From Marasmius tenuissimus (taxonomy: Eukaryota; Basidiomycota; Agaricomycetes; Agaricales; Marasmiaceae): a stretch of 64,000 nucleotides of DNA. The stretch spans positions 434,001 to 498,000 of the forward strand of contig JAQOTA010000055.1 of the NCBI GenBank assembly GCA_029532415.1. Direction: 5' to 3'. Of the stretch, positions 44,152 to 62,602 are shown piece after piece; position 1 is the first letter of the stretch, and each line of letters starts with the position of its first letter. The notes below the pieces were generated by a model. The model made no database searches. It saw only the letters and a list, made by a program, of their open reading frames with translations, and had not been told where the DNA came from. The position numbers and the translations under genes are program-made.

Positions 44152-44855
44152 TCACCATCAGCTTCATCGGCATTTTCGGACCTTTTTATACGCGTGTTCT
44201 CAACTCCGCCGGCCGAACTTATCTCCTCCCACCACCAGCGCGACATTGACCCCCCTCTTCATCACCAAAACCAAGCCATCCACTACCACCAAGGATACTC
44301 AGACTCCAGAGTGAGTGAAGGTCAGTGCACGTGTGTCTGTGATCAGCGGACTGGGGACGGTCAGCAGTCCGAGAGAGTTTCGCTGGGAGGCATCGCTTCT
44401 CTTTACCTTTTGAGACGCTCCGGACTGTCAAAATTGGACGTAGTAAGTACCGCAATTATGCGTGATCTGCTCTATATGTCAGGGAGGATTGATTGCAACC
44501 TTGTTGTGGACAAAAAACTTCATACATAAGATATAGCTTTAGTATGGTATCGAGCAAATGTCACATCAAAGTTTTCGCCATTGTGGGCTAAAGTCCGTAT
44601 TGGCATACATGGGGAACTTCAAAGTGGGAGAAAGACATAGCTTCCAGCGTCCAACCACAGAATGATGGATAGACTATGTAGTATATGAATAACATCGGAT
44701 GGAAGCTGATCCTCATTTGTACCGTTGCAACCGAGTCCGAATTGGAACGCAATGGGAAGGCTTTAGTACTTTAGTGATCAAACAGGTCTAGATGAGACTT
44801 AACATCAGCCATGGCGTGTACTAAATAGCTCGTATCATACTAAAAAGTGACCTAC
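44152..44855. other. Intergenic, nothing seen
   Basis: This is the transition between the accessory left half and the conserved right half. One 145-codon frame here has no motif and is not called. Confidence 0.5.
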
Positions 44856-47800
44856 TCATCCGGTACCGGTGCTCTGGGCTTGCTGGGAGGCTCTACTCCA
44901 TAAGTTGGAACCTGCGATGAAGTCGATCGTAAGCTTCCTAAACAAGTATGGCGCCTTGCGTGCAAGTCGAATGCGGAGTTCATAACAGCCTGCCTTGACC
45001 GTAGGAAAACCCTCGATAGAAGTAGACTCGAAATCGTAGGTCACCACAACATCGGATTGGGTGATAAGGGTAGTATCGTCAGAGGCACCGGCCTCTCCAG
45101 AGCTATCTGAGGGTGTGAGCATAGCGACGAGGGTAATATCCTGCGCGTACGCCTGTAGAGTGAGACTTGGGACCACTTTTCCATCATGAGGAATATATAT
45201 CATTGCAAAAAGGTCGGCAAGGTCCGAGAGTAGGAGATCGTGCTGGTAGGCACTAAGAGGAGCATATTCTGACAAATCCACGGAACGAATCTCATACCCA
45301 ACCCTATAGGTGAACACACCACTGCGCTGTGCCTTTGCTTTCCACTTCCGACGGTTCGCGGCGATGCTGTTGTCGATGAAGGCCCTGTCAGTGAAGGTGC
45401 TTTCTTGAAACGGGAGACATAATGATATCATTCCCGGATGCCGCTGCAGGACAGAGGTTACCAAAAGGGTAGCTTGGTCATCAAGCCTATCGTAGAAAAA
45501 ATTTAGAGTTGTGAGCGATGGCGAGGGAGAGAGGGTTTGAAGAAGACGCAGAGTATCGTGGACCGTACTGAATGAATGACGAAGTTCGATTATTTGAATT
45601 AATTCAAACTGGTCGACCAACGCTTTCGAGGTTTTTGTTGACAGATCGGACACAACCGTGTACGGCGGACTGAATTCGGGAGATCCTGGGCCCCATGGAT
45701 CAATGCGTTCGTGCAAGGATGATGCCTTTATATCGCGTAAACGGTACAGCGACGACCGGAGGAAGTCGACCATGTTACGATATTCAAGGCTCGACTCAAA
45801 ACCCTGGCTGCCCTTGACGAGAAAGAAAGAATGAACGTCTATGGGGTCCAGCCTTTGTAGCGGAGGGAGTGCAAATAGGACCGAGACGGCGGGCAACATA
45901 TCGGGCTGATCCATGAGTATAGTAATAAGCTCTTCCCAGCTCTTTAACACGGCACTACCGACGGGTAGTTGGCGCAGAGATCGAAGCTCCTATACCAGCT
46001 GATCGTATGTCGTCTCGTACTGAAAAGCCATTTGATAGTCCTTTGGCCCTGCTGGTCTACGCCGGCATGCCTCTTTCTCCAGTGAAATCCGATCCTCCAT
46101 ACTGCGAATACCTTCCAATGCGAGTTGGCGGAGCTGGTTTGGGGACAACGACAAAGACTGAATAAATCGATGTTCAACGATGTAAATATATACTTCAGCC
46201 ACAGCGCTGTCGAGTATTAGTGCCCACTCGATTAATTCAACATGACGGCTCCGCGTAAGATTGAGTGGAAAGACTCCGAGGAGTAGGTTACCGGGCCGCA
46301 GGAAGCAGTAATCGCTTTTCAGCCAGTGTATTTGGCGTATTCGGATGTACGCCTTGTCCTGTTCAGCCAAGGCGGTCGATATCCGCATGACTTCCGAGTT
46401 GGGAAGGGAGGGAAAGGCGATAGTCCACGACAAGGCCAAACGATTGGCAGAGTTGTCTACCATACACAGTCGGTTGAACACACGGGAAGAGTAATCAATG
46501 AGAAGATCGAGAGTTTGTTGATTGATGACCGTGGCCGAGCCCGTCTGAACCTTGTCCTGCAAAGTCACTCGAAGCGCTTGAGTCCCAGGAAGGTCCCGGG
46601 AGCGTGAGGTATAGATAGCATACGGGGAGGTGCTTCCATCAATGAGGATCGAGATAGAGGCCCATCTCGACTCATCTCGGCAAGCGGTCATGGAGAGGAG
46701 CTTCCTCTCACCATTAGGAATAATTCCACAATATAGCGAGATGCCCTTCAGTTCCTCTGCTTCGAGTCGGCGCAGCGGCCCTACATATGGCGTAGCAGCA
46801 ACGAGGAAATCCTCGATGTTCACGGCGACGAAAGACGCCTCAACCTCCCAATTCTGCCATGGCCGTGAGATTTTAAAAGTCTCAGTGAGATACGAGAAAA
46901 ACTGAGTAGTGGTGATGAGCGGAAAAGAAGGGACGGGAGGGTCTGAGCCTAGGCAATCTGTATCGCCTGTCCCGCGCATAAGAAGAGATGAGGAGATTTT
47001 AGAGTGATGGCTCAAGGGGCTGGAGGGTAGCACGCCGCATGTCAAGTCTCTGCTACGAAGATTGAGTAGTAAGCTCATCCCCGTCCCGCCCTTATCCCAG
47101 GTAGGATTCCAACCCCATAGGACGATTCGAAGCATTGCGAGAATGGTTTCCATCCCGAACCATACATAGGGACCACCGTCTACCTCTGTTCGGCCGACTA
47201 TATTGAAACAGCCTACATAACCAGCAACAATCATGCCCATGCCAGCAATGAGAATGGTCTGAAGGATGAGGAGGGGAACGTCTTGTGATAGACGCGGGGC
47301 CTCGGCCTCTCCTTGGACATCCGTCTGGTATCCCGTTCCATGATCGTGTTGCTTTTCTGCATCGGGAATGCGACCTAGTTCGACCCGGAGATTGCGCAAA
47401 CGTGCCTCCAGAAGCGTATCCCGGTCTCTGATGGCTTCCTCGGTAGGCAGAGGAAATCGCTTCCGTGCCTTCATAAGTAGCAGGCTGGTCGTAGTAATAT
47501 GGTGGATCCTAATCTGGAGTGCAAGCTGGACCGAAACTACGCAAAGTAGAGATCCGAAGGAGCATAGAAGGGGGAACAACCATAAGATCGTATGCTCCTT
47601 GCTCCTGGCAATGAGGTAAGAATAGGGTGAGACGCTGATGAGCGATGAGATCAGTGAGGTGAAGATGAGGGCGACGTTCCAGGATGGGGGCTGCATCAGG
47701 ATGTTAGTGCGAAGCTTCTCGCAGTGTTGTGCACGTACTGATAGGAGAGAGCTGCCGTTCGCTGCATTTTTATTCCAACCGAACCACTCGATTTCAGCCA

Positions 47801-48215
47801 CCATCTCGGGGTCGTCGATATGTTGTTCTTTCATCAGGCGTTGCAGCTGAACTTCCGCACCATATTGCCGCGTGCCTTTCACAAGGGCGACCATAGACGA
47901 AACCGAGCCCGTGGTCCCAAATCCTGCGTCATCCAACCAACTACCACCGTAAAAGGGTCTGGTGGTGGTGGCCAAGACTGTCGAGAATGCCGTTTTTACT
48001 ATCCCGAGGCTGCCAAAGATCGACAGAGGTGTGGCTGCTGCGTACAAATAGCCCTTTTCCAGGGCAGTGCCTACATGTCGCTCGCACTGCTCTGTACCTA
48101 GCAGGGGCAATAAGGCAGAGACTTCCTGGATCCCGTCTGAGAGGGTATCGCCGAAGTTTGGCGGATCTGCCGCTCCACCTGAGCAGGTATCACAGAAGTT
48201 TGGCAGTCCCGACAT
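44856..48215 (-). CDS. Large polytopic membrane protein with in-frame amber codon
   Basis: One uninterrupted exon of 1,120 codons from ATG 48215, broken only by TAG at 45992-45990. Residues 1-741 end YETTYDQLV-stop. The same frame continues ELRSLRQLPVGSAVLKSWEE to the stop at 44856. The N-terminus has PNFGDTLSDGIQEVSALLPLLGT and ALEKGYLYAAATPLSIFGSL, a motif I associate with conserved fungal proteins of unknown function. Four hydrophobic segments lie between about residues 180 and 370 (WNVALIFTSLISSLISVSPY; ILWLFPLLCSFGSLLCVVSV; PLLILQTILIAGMGMIVAGY; YVWFGMETILAMLRIVLWGW). A long soluble domain follows. The post-stop part is leucine-rich and soluble. Either the amber is a recent mutation or readthrough occurs, or the 741-residue form is the product. 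No convincing intron removes the stop. Confidence 0.75.
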
Positions 48216-48545
48216 TCCTGAGCCTACTTCAGCGTCGTTTGATAATAAACATAGGGAGGGACATCACACCTTTTAACTTGGGTTTTTAGTGGGAGTTGGA
48301 TGGGATCACATCCATGGGTGTAACCTTTTTATCACGACCATAGGAGGGGAACTGAATCGGCAAGAACAGATGTATTGTGCTATTGTTGGAACAATGCTGT
48401 AGGGATGTATCTGTTCCTGGCAGTGGATCAGGTATCATATCGCCTCGCTGCTCGAACAGCATTTCGAGCAGCCCAGCAGTGAGTAAGTAGAGGGAGACAG
48501 TTAAATGGTATTAACAAGATTTGAAGCCTATCAGACTGTCCGAAC

Positions 48546-50063
48546 TCAGTACAAGCTCTGATATATCTTGTGTACTTTCTCCCAGGTTGGATCATCCTCA
48601 CTTCCAACCGACTTTGTCGTCAAGTCCTTAAAATCTTCTTGCGGTACTTTGTACTGCGAGAGAGTTGATTTAAGTCCGAGGTTGACGACCAGCCTGATTT
48701 GGGGCGGCCATTAATGGCGAAACAGTGATGAACAGGAGCAGAAACGTACTCATCAATCAACTCCCCAAGAAGCACGACATCGCCATCCAATGATCCAGTC
48801 GACTGTTTTCGCAGATGGAAGAGAGCGCCAGCGAGCCACTCCTTATCTTCCTGGGAAGCGACTTCGGCTTTGAGCTTGACGACCGGTGCGAGCGTCAGAC
48901 ACTAGAACAGGTTGAATGGTGATATCAGTAACAGTCACCACTGTAACCAGAGAGACGTGCGCAATCACGAAATGACTGACCGAAGTGATTCCATGAGGGA
49001 TGCTGTATCGCGCTCCCAGTTTATGACCCATGGCGTGAGAGAGTCCCAGAGCACTGGAGATATCGACGCTTGTCAGCATCGTCCTTGTGACAACCTCAGG
49101 AACCTGAAGATTGCGCACCTGTACTTCTCGAGCTTGATCGGCCACAAACTCATCCACGACGCGATCTGGAGCTTCTGTCGTACATCTACCGCCTCTGGGT
49201 TCGCCTTGGATTCCGGAAGATATTTGAAAAGGTCAACAATCGCAGCGTAGCACATATGTTTCAAAGGTGGAGGAATGAGAGGCCGGTAGAGGTTTTCGAC
49301 AGCGTGGTCGAGGGCACGAATCCCTGTGGACAACCTAGAGGGAGATAGGTCAACAAAGAGCAAGACATGATTGCGATGGCTACTCACCAAAGCCGTTCGG
49401 GAGTCGCAAGAGTCAATTCGGCATCCAGGATAATACCGGCTGGCGCTAATACAGGAGAGCTGACCGCGACCTTCTGGCCTTCGTCATTTGTGTATCCAGC
49501 ACCGATCTACGAGGAGCGTTGAGATTGTAATCAGTGTGAGACCGTTTCATGGACATACCGTGTATTCTGCAGCGCTGAGAGTTGTGGGTATCGCGATCTG
49601 CGAGAGGATCTCTGCTCCGTGGTCTTGGTGGTTGAAGTACAAGATGGCTTTGGATGCATCCACGGGCGATCCACCACCAACTGCTACGATGATATCGCAC
49701 CCGTTATCTCTGAAGATCTTCAGCCCATTTCGGATACCAGCAATAGGGGAATGTTCTCCAATCTCGTAGAAGGTTGCACCGTATGCGTTCATAGATTTCA
49801 ATACGCCCTCAACTTTCTTGACAACATCTGTCTGGTTCACAGTCAGGACGATAGACAGACCAGAGAAAATCGTTACTCACCTTTTCAAATAGACTTTTCC
49901 CAGTGACTACCAATGCCTTCGATGCGCCAAGCTTCTCGAAGAGCTTTGGTAAAGCGGTATTAACTGACCCAGGACCAAAATAAATTCCTCTGAGGGTGTC
50001 GGTCCAGGAATAGGATCCTTGCAGGTTGGACGAGTCGTATTGGTTCAGGTCGAGGCCAGACAT
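48546..50063 (-). CDS. Iron-ADH family enzyme, maleylacetate-reductase-like
   Basis: Seven exons: 50063-49881, 49831-49559, 49506-49388, 49334-49119, 49053-48981, 48901-48750 and 48693-48546. All introns are GT-AG and in frame, giving 387 residues. RGIYFGPGSVNTALPKLFEK starts the NAD-binding half, and IIVAVGGGSPVDASKAI is the conserved nucleotide loop. AIPTTLSAAEYT and LWLSTGIRALDHAVENLYRP resemble maleylacetate reductases more than classical alcohol dehydrogenases. GLSHAMGHKLGARYSIPHG carries the histidines of the metal site of the superfamily. Maleylacetate reductase turns maleylacetate into 3-oxoadipate late in hydroxyquinol breakdown; this activity is inferred. The protein is intact, cytosolic by appearance, and lies 3.6 kb from a phenol-hydroxylase-like gene. 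Confidence 0.88.
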
Positions 50064-50625
50064 GGTCGATGAGAATACGGCACGAAGGTCGACTCGTTCA
50101 GGTTATAAGTTCGAGTTCAACCTTGGTGATTACTCATGCTGTGATGAAGTCATGTCAGCAGGCCATCACGGAGGCCGACAATCGCTGGTGGTACTTACTA
50201 CAGACGTGATTTTCCCCAATTCGATAATATTTCCTCCAATGAGAGGATTGCCATATCATTTATGTTTTCCACGCCTGTGTCGTGATTGGCACTGGTCGTG
50301 CAGAGCGTATCGACGATCGTATGGTTTGTCATTTTGAACCGGATATTGGGAGGCCGCCAGTTCACGAACAATTGCGTGCTGAAACCGTTCGAGGAGATCT
50401 GAGTGAGTTGGCAGCCGCCAAAGAGGTCGTGGGGGAGTTAACCGGCTGACTCTACGTGACCATGAGAGACTAGAGTTGAGAAGATTGATTTTCTATGGTG
50501 GTACAGAAGAAGTCATCGCGTGGGTCTCGCGTGGTCAAAGTAATTTCACGATCACATGACCTACGCGCCCCCATGATGCGTCGTGCGACTGCCCACGTTT
50601 TTGTTGAACTTCAACTCGGACAACG

Positions 50626-53524
50626 ATGGCGGCGACGCCAGCCAACCACAAGAAACTCGTTCACTGGGAATCAAGCAGCCCAGCCGTCTCAGAAGACTTG
50701 GACTCTATCTCTCTTTCCCTCCCAAATTCCTCAACAGAATCGTCGTTTGTTTCAACATCGAGTCTCCAATATGTCAACGCCCAACTTGTGGCACATGGAT
50801 TTACATCGACGCCAGGTCTCTCACTGGAAGGAATATCTAATCAAGATTTGAATCGGGCTACGAAGTGTTTGATGGATATGCTAGCTCAGAGAGTGGTGAG
50901 TTGTCGTCATATGCCTCCCTCGCAACCTCATTCCAATTCCGACCGCAGAAAGACATGTCACGAGCTGAACAGCTCTCAACAGAAATACGGACAATGAACT
51001 ATGACTATGAACGGATGAAATCTATGCATCAAACAGCATCCGAGAGTTCGGCCAATCTGGAGAGAGAGTTGAACACACAGCGGTCACGGCTAGCGTATGT
51101 CCAGTCGACCTCTCGCTGACGAACTGGAGCTGATTGAGATCACAGGGCGATGGCCAAAACCCTCCAACAAGCAGAGAATATGCAGAAACAGACGATGCTC
51201 GATCTTCAACGAACCAGATCGTCTCTACAAACCGTCCGAGCGACACATCAGGCTGAATTGAGGAAAAAGGATAAGGAACTGGAACGCATGGCAGACAAAT
51301 GGCTGAAAATTGCGGATGGACAAGCCAAGCTCGGTTCTGCTGCCAGTGGGATACGCTTCTCGTCTACGCCGGCCAACGCTGCTGTATTGGGTGGGAGCCA
51401 GTTTGGGAAGGGCAAGGGATACCTAGAAATGTCACTCGAGCAGGCTGAAAAGGCTCGAGAGCAATTGAACTTGGAGAATACGGGTTTACGGATGACCGTT
51501 CTGCGTGTCGCGAATGAGATGCAGAAGTTAGTGCATGAAGTGAAGAGATACATGCCCGGTAATTCAAGGGACGTTGAAGATGTATGTGGCCTCTAGTTTT
51601 TTCTACCCCGTATGCTCACGTCTCGATAGCCACCAGCCTTCACACTCGCAACGCTCTTTCCTCTTTCGCCTGCAAATTTCACAAACGACACCCTCACTGC
51701 CCTTTTAACATCCCTCGAGTCATCGCTCCGTACGCTCGAGTCGCACTACAAAGATTCACTTGCCGTATCTTCTTCCTCTGCGAAGCAAGCAAACCCGATG
51801 GTCACTTCGGAAGAGGTAGAGAGGTTACAGGGCGTCATTCAAACGCTTCAGGATCAGCTCGGTACGTTTCTCAGGCCCTTCCATAATTAAGTACTCAAAA
51901 CGTCCGTTACAGAAGAATCCCAAGGAGAGTCTAACAACCCGAGACTAGCAGGGAGTAGTGCGACCGAGACCACTTCAAGGATGGACGTGGACGTGACCAC
52001 TGTTCACGAACGGGACAGGGAGTTCAAACGGCTCGAGGGTATGAGGCGAAAGCTGGAAGAGGAAAGACGGGCGTTCGCTGAGGCGACAATTCAGCTGGGG
52101 AAAGAAAGAGCTGAGCTACAGGTATGCATATCTAATCGCATATCCAATCTCGTCTGGGTCAGTTGCTGACGTCTATTGCGTAGGCCGAGAGATGTAGACT
52201 AGAGGAAGAGAAGGGAAAGATGGAAGTGGATGCGATGATAGAAGACGAAGACCTGCCCCTTGCGCCAGCAAACCCGAGATCGAGCTTAGCGACTTTCTCT
52301 CCTGGGAAGAAAAGGCGAAATACGGAAGATTCACCACCTAACAAGAAGCCCAAAGTCAAGCCTGCACGAAAGTCTCCTCTCCAGTCAAGCTTCGGCAGAG
52401 GGTTGGGCGCTTCACGCAGTAACAAGCGTGCCTCACTCTCCGCCTCATATGCCGTTTTGACCTCCCCGTCAAAACGACCTCCCAAATTCGAACCAGCATT
52501 CGAAACGGAAGTCATCCCTGCGCCGTCCCTAGCACCCCCTCCTGCCCTCCTCTCAACCACCTTCGCTCTTCCACCTCCTTCCCCCAAAGCCTCATTCCCC
52601 GCTCCTCAACCTGCACTACTACTTTCAACTCCATTCGAGATACCCCCGCCAGATGAAACAGAGGATGCGATGGACGTATGTGAGGAACCCGTAAACCCCT
52701 CCGTAACCTCCACCCAAGCTCCTCCCAATTTGAAAGTCCCCGAAACCCCTGCCGAACACCGTCGCAACCTTCCTTTCCCCATGGCCAAACCCTACGCACC
52801 CCGAATGATCCACGCATACTCCCCCGCTCGACCGAGTCCGCTAAGCCGAATCTTGATGTTGGGCAACTCACCAGACTCGAATAAGTCGGACGATTCAGGA
52901 CTGTTAGAACCGGTTCCGGAGGAGGACATGTTCCCTGAAATTCCAATGGAGGACAGAGAAGCTGCTGGTGGCATTCCACCAGAATCGTCCGAAGAACACG
53001 AGTCCGAGCCTCCGATGACGCTAGCGCAGGAACTTGGGGTTTCTGAGTCGCCTCCAGAGAGTCCTGTAGGGCTTCGGCCGGTTTCGCCTCCATTACAGGA
53101 CCGAAGAGGAGATCCGAACGCCGGCGGTGGTGTTGTCACTGCGGGAAAATCTACTACGACGAGGGGAAGAGTCATACATGGGCCTTCTGGGGCTGCTTCG
53201 AGTTCCAAGTCGAGAGGGGCGGCGTTACCGCCGACGACTGTTCCTCCGAGAAGGAAGCCACCGCCCACAACTACAGCGACGGGTAGTAGTAATAGGCCTT
53301 CGGGTTCAACGGCGCGGTTGGCCGTTCCGGCGACCAAGGAAAAGGAGAACAAGGGAAAGGCTGGTGCGAGTACGCAACCTACAGCTCCTGGTGGCGCTGG
53401 TACTTCTCGTCCGAGGGTGAAGCCTCCAATCCCAAGTGCTCAAACGGGGGCAGGACGAGGAGCGCCACGACGCGTGCCAATAGGCAGTGTAGATGCACCT
53501 CCGCCTGGAAGGCCGAAGAAGTAG
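50626..53524 (+). CDS. ADIP/SSX2IP-like coiled-coil protein
   Basis: Six exons: 50626-50895, 50949-51094, 51146-51581, 51630-51861, 51913-52121 and 52184-53524. All junctions are in frame, giving 877 residues. The N-terminal ~120 residues (SLQYVNAQLVAHGFTSTPGL, DLNRATKCLMDMLAQRV) match the afadin- and alpha-actinin-binding (ADIP) domain. Long coiled coils follow (SRAEQLSTEIRTMNYDYERM; AENMQKQTMLDLQRTRSSLQ; RRKLEEERRAFAEATIQLGK). The C-terminal half is disordered, Pro/Ser/Thr-rich, with a basic patch GKKRRNTEDSPPNKKPKVKP that could be a nuclear signal. The animal (SSX2IP) and fission-yeast (Msd1) relatives work at centrosomes or spindle poles in microtubule anchoring; a similar role here is inferred. 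Gene intact. Confidence 0.85.
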
Positions 53525-53683
53525 AATGAGTACCTGCTTTACGTACTGTGCTTCCTCGTATTCATTATGATACCCGATCTTGATTTACTTTCATTATGAA
53601 CCACCTTTGCATTAGGGTAACAGTATGAATACGTTCTATTGACTTGGAGATGCACCTACACTCATACATATGTAACAGCTGTT

Positions 53684-56302
<2,619 letters not shown>

Positions 56303-56775
56303 TTGCAAAGACGGAAGGTGGTGGTGGTAAGATGTTGGAAATCGCTCGGCCGTTCCATGAGTGATTTTATAGGCAAAAATCTTGTGAGATCAGATGACAT
56401 AGTCGGGTAGGACGACGTGAACGAGCCTTACTGGGGTTAGAGGACCATGGTGGAGGATGGTGGACAGTGGAAGACCTAATTTGGATGGTTTAAGCGCTAG
56501 CTGAGCGAGCTACATACCAAAGAAGGAACAGAGCCCGACGCGTTCATCGCTACTCGTGATCTCATCCATCATGATTATGATTGACAAGGGGCTGGATTGA
56601 CTAAGTCTGACCCGGTTCGAGATGAAGTCGGAGAGCAGCAATTATTATACAAACTAAGGTGTTGAGTAAAGCAATCTACAAGTACATTACAAGCAAGCAA
56701 CACAACCAGTCCGAGAGTCCAAGTAGATAGTAATAGTACAACAAGTTGCAAGAAAAGGAGCAGCAAGAAAATGTT

Positions 56776-57511
56776 TTACAACTGGCCGTACAAGCAACTC
56801 TCAGCATATTCAGTCTTTTCGATGCCTTGTTGGGTGAGAAGGATATCGCGGATCTGTGGAAGACACTGAGAAGATTGTAGAATTTGAAGAGAGTAGACTT
56901 GCCTCAACCGGAGGATTGAGTCCCATGGATTGTGCTCGAGTCCATCGCTCCAATCGAGATATACCGACGCACGGCCCATATTGGTACGACCTGTACAAGG
57001 ACATCAATAAAAGATGTTGAATCTGGGTATAGAAGACTTGCATATCGAATACGCGAAGGACTTGATGTATATTGTTTTCCTTCTCTCCATGAACTAGAAG
57101 ACGCATGACCGATGAGTTATCTGGGAGAGCCGAGGCAAAAAGACTCACTGGGAGTTAGATTGTCATTTTTATCCTTCGCATCCTGTATGACCTTCTTCCA
57201 TCTCGGATCCTTTACCTTGAGTTGCTCCCGAGGCGGAGGGAGCTCCTCTAAGACGGCAGTTTCATTCAGAACGAGGGTTCGGACAAATGAATTGAGCCAG
57301 ACTCACCAGGAGCTGCTGGCAGCGAATTAAGTTTGCTCTCGACCGATTCCCTCTGAGCAGCTTCAGGTGAGCTCTCCTCGGCCTGAACAGGGGTCTTTTT
57401 CTTCGATTTGGCTTTGGTCTCTTGGGAGGAAGAGTTGGTGCGTTTTATTGCTGCAAACTGAAGTTTGCCTTGCTTCATAGCTGCAGAGCTTTTTGAGCGT
57501 GTTGCGGGCAT
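56776..57511 (-). CDS. POLD4: DNA polymerase delta subunit 4
   Basis: Five exons: 57511-57307, 57247-57149, 57120-57042, 56990-56903 and 56853-56776, giving 182 residues. The C-terminal signature VLRVFDMSYQYGPCVGISRL followed by ERWTRAQSMGLNPP is the conserved POLD4/Cdm1 motif. The basic N-terminus MPATRSKSSAAMKQGKLQF could hold a degenerate PCNA-binding motif, but it lacks the usual aromatic pair. The subunit stabilises the replicative polymerase delta complex in the nucleus. Introns 3 and 4 have GC rather than GT donors (both GCAAGT, with CAG acceptors). Only these sites keep the conserved reading frame. The gene is divergent from the cellobiose dehydrogenase gene, with 1,175 bp between their starts. 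Confidence 0.9.
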
Positions 57512-58686
57512 TTGTGGCAGCGAAGATAGTGGTTCAAGTCAAAGTGGGAAGCGCCGGCGGCTCAAGCGTCACATTGCGTCACAAGGACTAGTACATACCA
57601 AATATGGCATTCACTGGGGCGCATCGCGTGGGCCGTCGGGAGCCGATCTGAGCCGATACGCCCGTCGCGACTACACTCTCACTCCCACCACGATCATCAC
57701 TCCCGATTCTACTGTGTAGTGATGAAGCAATTCTACCAAGAAATCGCCCCGTTGTTATCTGTTTGAACCTCGGTGTTTTTGCCTAACCTCCCACAGGGAC
57801 AAGGGGTTCCACTGGTTCATTTTTCAACCAGACTATTGGACAACATCTCAATTTGAAGTCTCTTTTCAATCTGGTTCGAATCAATGTACAATGCCTCTCT
57901 TCAATGGCTCCGGAAATATGCATGTAGTCGTTCCTTAACACCAATACCAGTCAGGGCTAGTCAGGGACCTCTTCGGGAGGCCCTCGAGGTCACGTCGCGG
58001 ACCTTGGGCGGTCGCAATAGAAATCAGGTATTTGCCTATCCCTACGGCAGCTCGTAGAGTCTAAAATTGTCTCTTTAGTACTCACATGCGTGACGAAGTA
58101 CATTCAGAAATCTGGACCTAGTCAAACACAACCTTGTGTTACATCATTGATACCTCGGACAAACTTCATCACGGAGACCTTGGAATCAATCGAGTGGCTG
58201 CGTTGCATGAATTTTTGATAGCGAGTTCTAAATTCGTGCCATGTGCAGCTATTCTAGCTGTCTCCACGTTCTCTAACAGCTTTCGACGAACGGGTACCCT
58301 TCTTCTCAATACTGATCTTCGTCTCGGGAGTCAAAAACGAGTAGTACATTCCAGCATATCCCCCGGTATGTTTATCCAGAAAGTGATTTCACCTACTCAG
58401 CCGTGATTCTCTCAGAGTGCGCCACCTCGTAGCGTGAATCTTCGGGATAATCCTCGCATAACCTCGGATGTTAATACGTGTATTTCCCTCGGCGCTTTAT
58501 GGTATTGCAATGTAACGAGCACCCATACCTCACGGGGGTATCTTGCTGGCCGAGTTGTACCCGCGTAACTTGTCAAATACTCCGGGGATTTTTCGCTTCC
58601 TAGTGCTTTAAAGGCCAATTCTCAGTCAGTCTACCACTGGTGTTGACTCCCCAATAACCCTCTCTACTCGTCCCGGATCACCAACC
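57512..58686. other. Divergent intergenic region between POLD4 and CDH
   Basis: No gene is supported. Immediately before the CDH start there is a TATA-like ctttaaagg at about 58607-58615, about 75 bp upstream of the ATG. An actccgggga sequence near 58580 contains a site of the carbon-repressor (CreA/Mig1, SYGGRG) type. Carbon repression of CDH is known from other fungi; binding here is a guess. A ggttcgaatca near 57873 has no tRNA context. Confidence 0.3.
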
Positions 58687-62286
<3,600 letters not shown>

Positions 62287-62602
62287 GAGATTTCGAGATA
62301 AGGTTCACCGCAAACATAAGCATATCTATCTATAGCTATCAAGTTTGTATCAGTACGCATTGGTTAGTTTGTATACACGCTCAACAGGTCGTGAAAATGA
62401 AGAGTCCGGCATCTACTACTCCCGAGTCCCGACTACCGACGCTGTAGCGTGGGAATGCGTACTCCCGCAAGGCGCTTGATAGCGGGCGCTTACTGCTCAC
62501 GCGTTTTTTGCTGACATATCAAATTCGGGGCTTTGTGATTACGCTCACTAATACCCATGTACTATCCATCGCACTCTCTCTTCCTGTCTTCCATCACCAA
62601 AT

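Noticed and set aside
44092..44529. 145-codon plus-strand frame antisense to the decayed gene
   Set aside because: No motif and unusual composition; probably an antisense shadow.
45949..45992. Intron gtatag...ggtag removing the amber codon
   Set aside because: Only about 43 bp, a poor donor, and the exon phases do not match the downstream frame.
57870..57885. ggttcgaatca as a tRNA B-box
   Set aside because: No T-stem, A-box or terminator around it.
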